A DNA stretch of 64,000 nucleotides. It comes from Plantago major. Lineage: Eukaryota > Streptophyta > Magnoliopsida > Lamiales > Plantaginaceae. The position numbers and the translations under genes are program-made. The notes under the pieces are model-generated. The model was not told the origin of the DNA. It did not search any database and saw nothing but the letters and a program-made list of their open reading frames with translations. Within the stretch, counting starts at the first letter, position 1; each line of letters begins with the position of its first letter. The DNA lies in assembly GCA_026545765.1 (NCBI GenBank), contig CM048844.1, positions 15,942,237-16,006,236 on the forward strand. The letters run 5' to 3'. Shown piece after piece: positions 58,856 to 64,000 of the stretch.

Positions 58856-60212
58856 TTACTTTGTTCTTTCTAGGACTTGAGAGATGACTAGTTCATCATC
58901 TTCATCGTCAGAGCTCTCATCAGCATTTGGAACTGATTGGTCCATTACTCCTGCGGTTTCTGCAGAAAGGGCTTGGTGTTTTTCACCACTTTTGGCAGCA
59001 TTTATGAGTTCATCAGCAAGGCTTTCTGCATTAGTCGCAACATTTCTGAAAGCACTTTCCCTTGCTGAGTCTACTTGTTCAGTAGTTGATAACTCTTTTG
59101 CAGCATTGATGATTTCATCTGCCTTTATCAGTTCATCGGCAATGTCTGCAGATATCTGAGAATCGACAACCTCTTTGGGTGTGTCTTCTGATTTGCCAGC
59201 AGACTTCTTTCTTGAAGTTCTGGGCTTCTTGGTCGCAACCTTTTCTTCAGATACCTTTTCAGACTTTCGCTTCTTAGAACCTTTCTGAGACCCAGTAACC
59301 TTTTTCATTAAGTTTGTATACTCATATTTGTAGAGTAGGTTACTGTTGGCTATTTCAAATTGCCTCTCGAGCTCAATGCCAAGCTTCTCTAGCAAGTAGC
59401 ATATCTTCGCACCATATCCCATCGTGGCCTTTGCTCCTAGTCCTTTGTAATCTTAGGCTCAAGCCTTGAATTTTCTTCACAAACTTCATGAAGGCGTATT
59501 TCCCGCTTAAAAGGGTTTTCCAAATTTTGTCTTGTTGATTCAAAGAAGAACATCATGATCCATCGTTCTTGGCTTATCTGGTCAGCACCTCCTTGTAGAC
59601 CATCAAAGCATCTGTGAAGAATGCAAGCCAGTACATCCCAGTGAACCAACAGATGTCTAGTTCGGATGTCAGCAAGCTTGAACTCAGTGGGTGTATCTGA
59701 TTTTTCAAGATCACACACGTCACTGTATAGTTCTTTAACACCTTCAAGGAGTTCATCATCCTTGGTGTTTATTTCAAAATCCTTTCCAAGATTTTGAAAC
59801 TCAAACAACTTACAGAAAGTTGTTAAGTCCAAGGATTTCCTTTCCTTGATCGAGGTTTTGATGACACTATTTCAAAGGTTTCGTAAACACAGGAAATAAT
59901 CCTGGAGTTGTTGTAGAATTCCAACACATCGAGTGATGAAATTCCACTAGGGTGAGCAGATAGAAAGCCCTTGATTTGTGCCTTTTCAAGCATGTCAAGA
60001 ATTAGCTTTCTGTCGGCTTGGTTCTCTATTCCAGCCGTGAGGTATTCCTCAACCATGGCACCACCCCAAATCATTCTGTGATTTGAAGTCCAATGGTCAG
60101 GATTAAAATCTCCTACCAGTCGGTTGTTCACAATAACCAACTCTAGTGCTTGCTTTTCAGCAGTAGCAGTGGAGGATTGAGATTTTAGTGTGGTTGAACT
60201 TTTAGGGGCCAT
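58856..60212 (-). pseudogene. SIRE-like third ORF, N-terminal part
   Basis: Starts at the Met at 60212 with a Ser/Thr/Lys leader, then DFNPDHWTSNHRMIWGGAMV and HPSGISSLDVLEFYNNSRI. Frame shifts near 59860 to 59832-59437 (LTTFCKLFEFQNLGKDFEI, HWDVLACILHRCFDG) and near 59430 to 59422-58856. That last frame has a basic, nuclear-localisation-like KKRKSEKVSEEK region and an Ala/Glu/Asp-rich helix. No assigned enzyme family. It resembles the large uncharacterised proteins encoded after pol in plant SIRE elements. Confidence 0.6.
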
Positions 60213-60900
60213 CTCTTTATATAGTGTAGGGATTTGAAATTGGTGTTTGAAAGAGATTTGATTTAGTAATTCTTTGCAGAAAAACTTAATCTTGATTTGC
60301 AGAGATTGTAGAAGTTTTGCAGAGAATCAAGAGAAGAATTTGCTATTTTTGTGCAAGATGAGTTTTCGGATTAGGCAAAAGTGATTTCCTATGCCAAAAT
60401 CCTATATATATAGCAGTTGAATCCCAACAGACAAATACATACAAATTGATTTTGTGTGTAAGTATCTGTGATTTGCGAGTAGGCGTGAGCAAAAGCTAGT
60501 TCGGCATTAAATGCTTAGTGGGCCATGTCTGAATTTCAACAGTCCACTATTTACTGTGAATTAATTTCCACCGTACAGATCAATCGCTTAATTTCATCAA
60601 GGGTCACCATTGCTTCTTCAGCAATGATCACAATCAACAAGTGTAATTGTGCCCATTTAATGAATTTTGGCTCATAGCTTTCTGAATCACGTTTTTTTAT
60701 GACCAAGAACACTGTTTGCATCTGAATCTGTCTTATACTTAGGATTTTTCCAAGTTTTTCATCAAGATAGAAATAATGCGAGTTTCAAGAGAGCAGTTTA
60801 CTGCAGATAGTTATACTATTCTCTTGTGTTCCCCGTTTATAGAGTGATTCAGATATCTGAGTTCCCGTCTCAGAGATCTTAAGTTATCTTTTTGCTTTTT
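60213..60900. other. Spacer between pol and third ORF
   Basis: Non-coding in all frames as far as I can see. It probably carries leader sequence or a splice acceptor for the third ORF. Confidence 0.4.
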
Positions 60901-60914
60901 AGCCCTTTTGACTT

Positions 60915-61035
60915 CTGGATACCCGTTCCAGATTTCTCTTTTCTCTTCTCTGGATACCCGTTCCAGATACCTCTTCTCTGGATGCCCGTTCCAGATACCT
61001 CTTCTCTGGATGCTCGTTCCAGATACCTGAACTCT
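60915..61035. repeat. Minisatellite, ~27-bp unit x 4
   Basis: The unit CTCTGGATACCCGTTCCAGA with a TACCTCTT tail is repeated about four times just downstream of the RNase H stop codon. Confidence 0.9.
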
Positions 61036-61036
61036 T

Positions 61037-61504
61037 TCAGTTCATTGGTAGTTCCATTAGTCCAAGATTATGTCTTAAGGCTAGGAATCTACTTTCTTGT
61101 AGTGGCTTAGTGAAGATATCTGCAAGTTGGTCTTCAGTGCCAATCTTGAGTATCTCTATATTGCCCTTTTCAACATGGTCTCTGATGAAGTGATGTCTAA
61201 CATCAATGTGCTTTGTTTTGGCATGAAATTTAGGATTCTGTGTAATCGCAATAGCACTTGTGTTGTCACAGAAAATGGGAGTTTTCTTCTCATCGAGTCC
61301 ATAGTCTTTAAGTTGTTGTTGTATCCACAGAATTTGTGTTGCACAACAACCACCGCAATATATATTCAGCCTACGTGGTAGAAGTTGCAATTGAGTTTTG
61401 CTTCTTGCTAAACCATGAGATAAGTCTATTACCCGTAAACCGACAAGTTCCCGAGGTGCTTTTCCTATCAAGCGTTGATCCAAAGATAATCGTCGAGTAC
61501 CCAA
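61037..61504 (-). pseudogene. SIRE-like RNase H domain
   Basis: The clear copia RNase H C-terminal half is seen: PIFCDNTSAIAITQNPKFH, AKTKHIDVRHHFIRD and TEDQLADIFTKPL, ending 61037. The first half (61380-61504) is out of frame: the homologous LISWFSKKQ reading lies in another frame, and the STAEAEYIA block has lost bases around CAG. Confidence 0.85.
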
Positions 61505-61684
61505 ATAAACTCAATCCGCTTTCTAGGATACCACAATCCTACATCTATTGTACCTTTACATACCTTAATATTTTCATAGCAATGTTGTAGTGTGTTTGCA
61601 TTGGATTTGTCTGAAATCTAGCACATACTCCAACAACGTATTGAATATCAGGTCTACTTACAGTGAGGTAAAGTAGTGAACCTA

Positions 61685-63001
61685 TCAATTTCCTATACTT
61701 ATGTTCTTCAACACTCTTATCGATTCAAGATAGGTCATTTTGGTTCCAATGCTCATAGGTATCTTAGCATTCTTTTCAGAAGGCTTAAGATTGAATTTTG
61801 TGAGCATATCTTTTGCATACTTTGTTTGACTAATGAATATTCCATCATTGAGTTGCTTGACTTGCAATCCTAGAAAATAATTCATTTCTCCCATCATGCT
61901 CATCTCAAACTTGCTTTTCATGAGATTTGCAAAGTCATTACAAAGTTGCTTGTCCTTAGATCCAAATATGATGTCATCAACATATACTTGAACTAAGAGT
62001 AGTTTCCCGTCATGATTTAAGGTAAATAAAGTTTTATCAACTTCACCTTTCTTGAAACCACTTTCCAGAAGGTACTTGGTCAAAGTGTCATACCATGCTC
62101 TTGGAGCCTGTTTCAGTCCATACAGAGCTTTCTGTAGTTTATAGACCATTCTACTTTCTGAGGAAACTTCAAAGCCAGGTGGTTGCTCAACATAAACTTC
62201 TTCTGCAAGTTCACCGTTTAAGAATGCACTTTTGACATCCATCTGATAAACTTTGAAATCTTTATGAGCTGCAAAGGCTAGAAAGAGTCTTATTGCATCC
62301 AATCTGGCAACTGGTGCATATGACTCGTCAAAATCTAAGCCTTCAGTCTGGGTAAATCCCTTGGCAACCAATCTTGCTTTGTTTCTGGTTATTTCACCAG
62401 ATTCATTCATCTTGTTTCTGAAAACCCATTTAGTTCCAATCACAGATATTCCTTCTATAAATGGAACTAGTTTCCAGACTTTGTTTCTCTCAAATTGATC
62501 CAACTCTTCTTGCATTGCAGAGATCCAGTCTTGGTCTCCTAATGCTTCTTCTATATTTTTAGGTTCAATATTCGAGATGAAACATCCAAAGAGAGAATTA
62601 GCATTTTCAGCTATTGCTCTCCTAGTCCTAACACCTTGATTAATTGGTCCAATTACATCCTTTGCAGGATGATTTTTGATCCATCTCATCATAGGTTTAG
62701 TGCTAGTAGGATCAATATCCAAATGATTTGAAAGTGAATCACTAAGATTATGATTTGATACTTTTTCAGTATCTGAGATATCTGACATATGGGAAATGTC
62801 ATGAATATCTGACACTTTTTCAGTGTTAGAGATATATGAAACTTGCATTTCAGCAGTCTCATTTTCAGATATCTCTTTATGATGAAGGTTCTCAGTAACC
62901 TGTTCCATTTCTGGAAAACTCATAGGAAATTCCTCATCATGTCTGTGAGTCATCTTGTTGTTACTAGGCATTTCAAGCTTTTCACGCCGAGTCATCCTCA
63001 C
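61685..63001 (-). pseudogene. SIRE-like reverse transcriptase
   Basis: Ty1/copia RVT_2 domain: [40 protein letters not shown], the catalytic YVDDIIFGS and [20 protein letters not shown]. The upstream part has a repetitive Asp/Ile/Ser stretch ([14 protein letters not shown]) encoded by GATATCTGA-type repeats. The frame differs by one from integrase at about 62990 and from RNase H after 61700, so the polyprotein is broken in this copy or assembly. Confidence 0.92.
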
Positions 63002-63998
63002 TTTCCATCTTGATGTTTCTCCTTCGAGGATTCTTCTTTAGAATCCTCGATAGTTCTTTGAACCTTTCTGAGAGTTCATCATTAGAAGGTGTTTTCTTAT
63101 TTCCTTCATAGAATACAACATGAATTGATTCTTCAATTTTCTTTGTTCTTTTGTTGTAAACTCTGTAGGCTTTGCTATTTGTGGAATAACCAAGAAACAC
63201 ACCTTCATCTGCCTTTGGTTGAAATGTTCTCAGATAATCTTTCCCATTGTTTAGAACAAAACATTTACAACCAAACACTCTCAGATGTTTGATATTAGGG
63301 GGTCTACCAACCAAGATTTCATAGGGGGTCTTGTCATGGTGTTTGTTTATCAAACATACATTACGAGTGTAGCAAGCTGTGTTTACAGCTTCAACCCAAT
63401 AAATTTCACTTATTTCAGTGTCAGCTAGCATTGTCCTTGCAGCTTCTTTAAGGGTTCTGTTTTTCCTTTCTGCAACACCATTTTGTTGAGGTGTTCTTAC
63501 AGAGGAAAGTTGGTGTTGTATACCTTTGCAGGTACAAAACTCCTTTATGTACTGGTTGACAAACTCAGTACCATGGTCTGTTCTGATTGCAGATACCTTG
63601 TCATTTTTCATGACTTCAAGCTTTTTCAGCAAGTTTGGTATCTCCACCCTGGCATCAGATTTGTGTTTCAGAAAGACAACCCAAGTGAATCTTGAGAAGT
63701 CGTCTACAACAACCAGACCATACTTCTTTCTAGCATAACTAGTTACAGATGATTCAAAAAGATCCATGTGCAATAGTTGCAGTGGTCTAACACTAGAGTG
63801 TCTGATTTTGGACTTGAAAGAGATCTTAGATTGTTTCCCCATCTGACAGGCAGAACAGATACCATCCTTTCTGAAAGATGTTCTGGGAAGGCCAACCACT
63901 AACTCTTTCTTGGCAAGTCTGTTCAGAGTTTTGAAGTTCAAGTGACTCATTCTTTTGTGCCATAACCAGTGCTCTTCTGTGTGACCAGATTGACTCAC
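62982..63998 (-). CDS. SIRE-like integrase (5' end beyond window)
   Basis: GAG-pre-integrase with [13 protein letters not shown] and CSACQMGKQ (H/C zinc site). The core has Asp in [10 protein letters not shown], Asp in IRTDHGTEF and Glu in [12 protein letters not shown]. The C-terminal part contains [10 protein letters not shown] and [16 protein letters not shown]. The apparent start Met is only the first Met in view; the polyprotein continues beyond 64000. Confidence 0.92.
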   Translation of the reverse strand: MSQSGHTEEHWLWHKRMSHLNFKTLNRLAKKELVVGLPRTSFRKDGICSACQMGKQSKISFKSKIRHSSVRPLQLLHMDLFESSVTSYARKKYGLVVVDDFSRFTWVVFLKHKSDARVEIPNLLKKLEVMKNDKVSAIRTDHGTEFVNQYIKEFCTCKGIQHQLSSVRTPQQNGVAERKNRTLKEAARTMLADTEISEIYWVEAVNTACYTRNVCLINKHHDKTPYEILVGRPPNIKHLRVFGCKCFVLNNGKDYLRTFQPKADEGVFLGYSTNSKAYRVYNKRTKKIEESIHVVFYEGNKKTPSNDELSERFKELSRILKKNPRRRNIKMESEDDSA

Positions 63999-64000
63999 CA

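Larger units (their letters stand above)
52616..64000 (-). mobile_element. SIRE-like Ty1/copia element (minus strand, right end outside window)
   Basis: 3' LTR 52616-54299, purine tract at 54300-54314, a long third ORF region (54747-60212) and pol (61037 to the window end) in copia order. A big extra ORF after RNase H in a copia element is the mark of the SIRE/Maximus lineage. It sits inside the 3' LTR of the smaller copia element. The 5' LTR, PBS and gag lie beyond position 64000, so the target duplication cannot be checked. Confidence 0.88.

Overview
The window looks like nuclear DNA from a flowering plant, a eudicot and probably an asterid. It carries two intron-containing NLR immune-receptor genes of the coiled-coil class, one of them R1/late-blight-like. 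Around them are nested plant transposable elements: Ty3/gypsy Tat and Athila types, Ty1/copia SIRE-like, CACTA, Helitron, a Stowaway MITE and a SINE. Nothing bacterial or organellar is visible. Species cannot be named from sequence alone.

Left block, about 1-36 kb. The oldest layer I can see is a decayed Helitron Rep/helicase gene (21775-21956, then 30998-32060). Its right part is cut by an Athila-like element (LTR 32061-33320, + strand). Its left part is abutted by a second Athila-like LTR lying on the - strand (right end 21774). That LTR was itself invaded by three elements: a SIRE-like copia LTR (1-1588), a chromovirus-like solo LTR (1781-19998, TSD CATAC) and a smaller solo LTR (20077-20974, TSD AATTC). 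The chromovirus-like LTR contains a complete Tat-lineage gypsy element (4776-18809, TSD AGTGC). A further copia solo LTR (21957-30992, TSD TGTCA) lies in the Helitron and contains a CACTA transposon (22466-29808, TSD TAT). Four of these junctions are supported by exact target-site duplications.

The Tat element has damaged gag-pol but, between integrase and the 3' LTR, a block of genes on the opposite strand. The main antisense ORF has its own TATA box. Two GT-AG introns in it join the frames exactly. Two smaller antisense units follow, each with its own TATA box.

Middle block, 36.6-46.3 kb. NLR-1 (+, two exons, about 954 aa) and NLR-2 (-, two exons, about 886 aa) face each other tail to tail. 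A dead copia RT/RNase H relic lies between them. These are the only host genes I can support. Upstream of NLR-2 (46.3-48.8 kb) is AT-rich repeat DNA with a foldback, a SINE and a second degenerate copy of the NLR-2 leader and upstream region.

Right block, 48.8-64 kb. A decayed copia element (5' LTR 48770-48892, 3' LTR 52490-52615) is interrupted inside its 3' LTR by a large SIRE-like Ty1/copia element on the - strand. In that element the 3' LTR is 52616-54299 and the third, env-position ORF is 54747-60212. Pol runs from 61037 to the window edge. The third ORF contains several small sense-strand introns. Patches of this element show a systematic loss or replacement of CAG/CTG, which may be methylation-linked base-calling error or real mutation.
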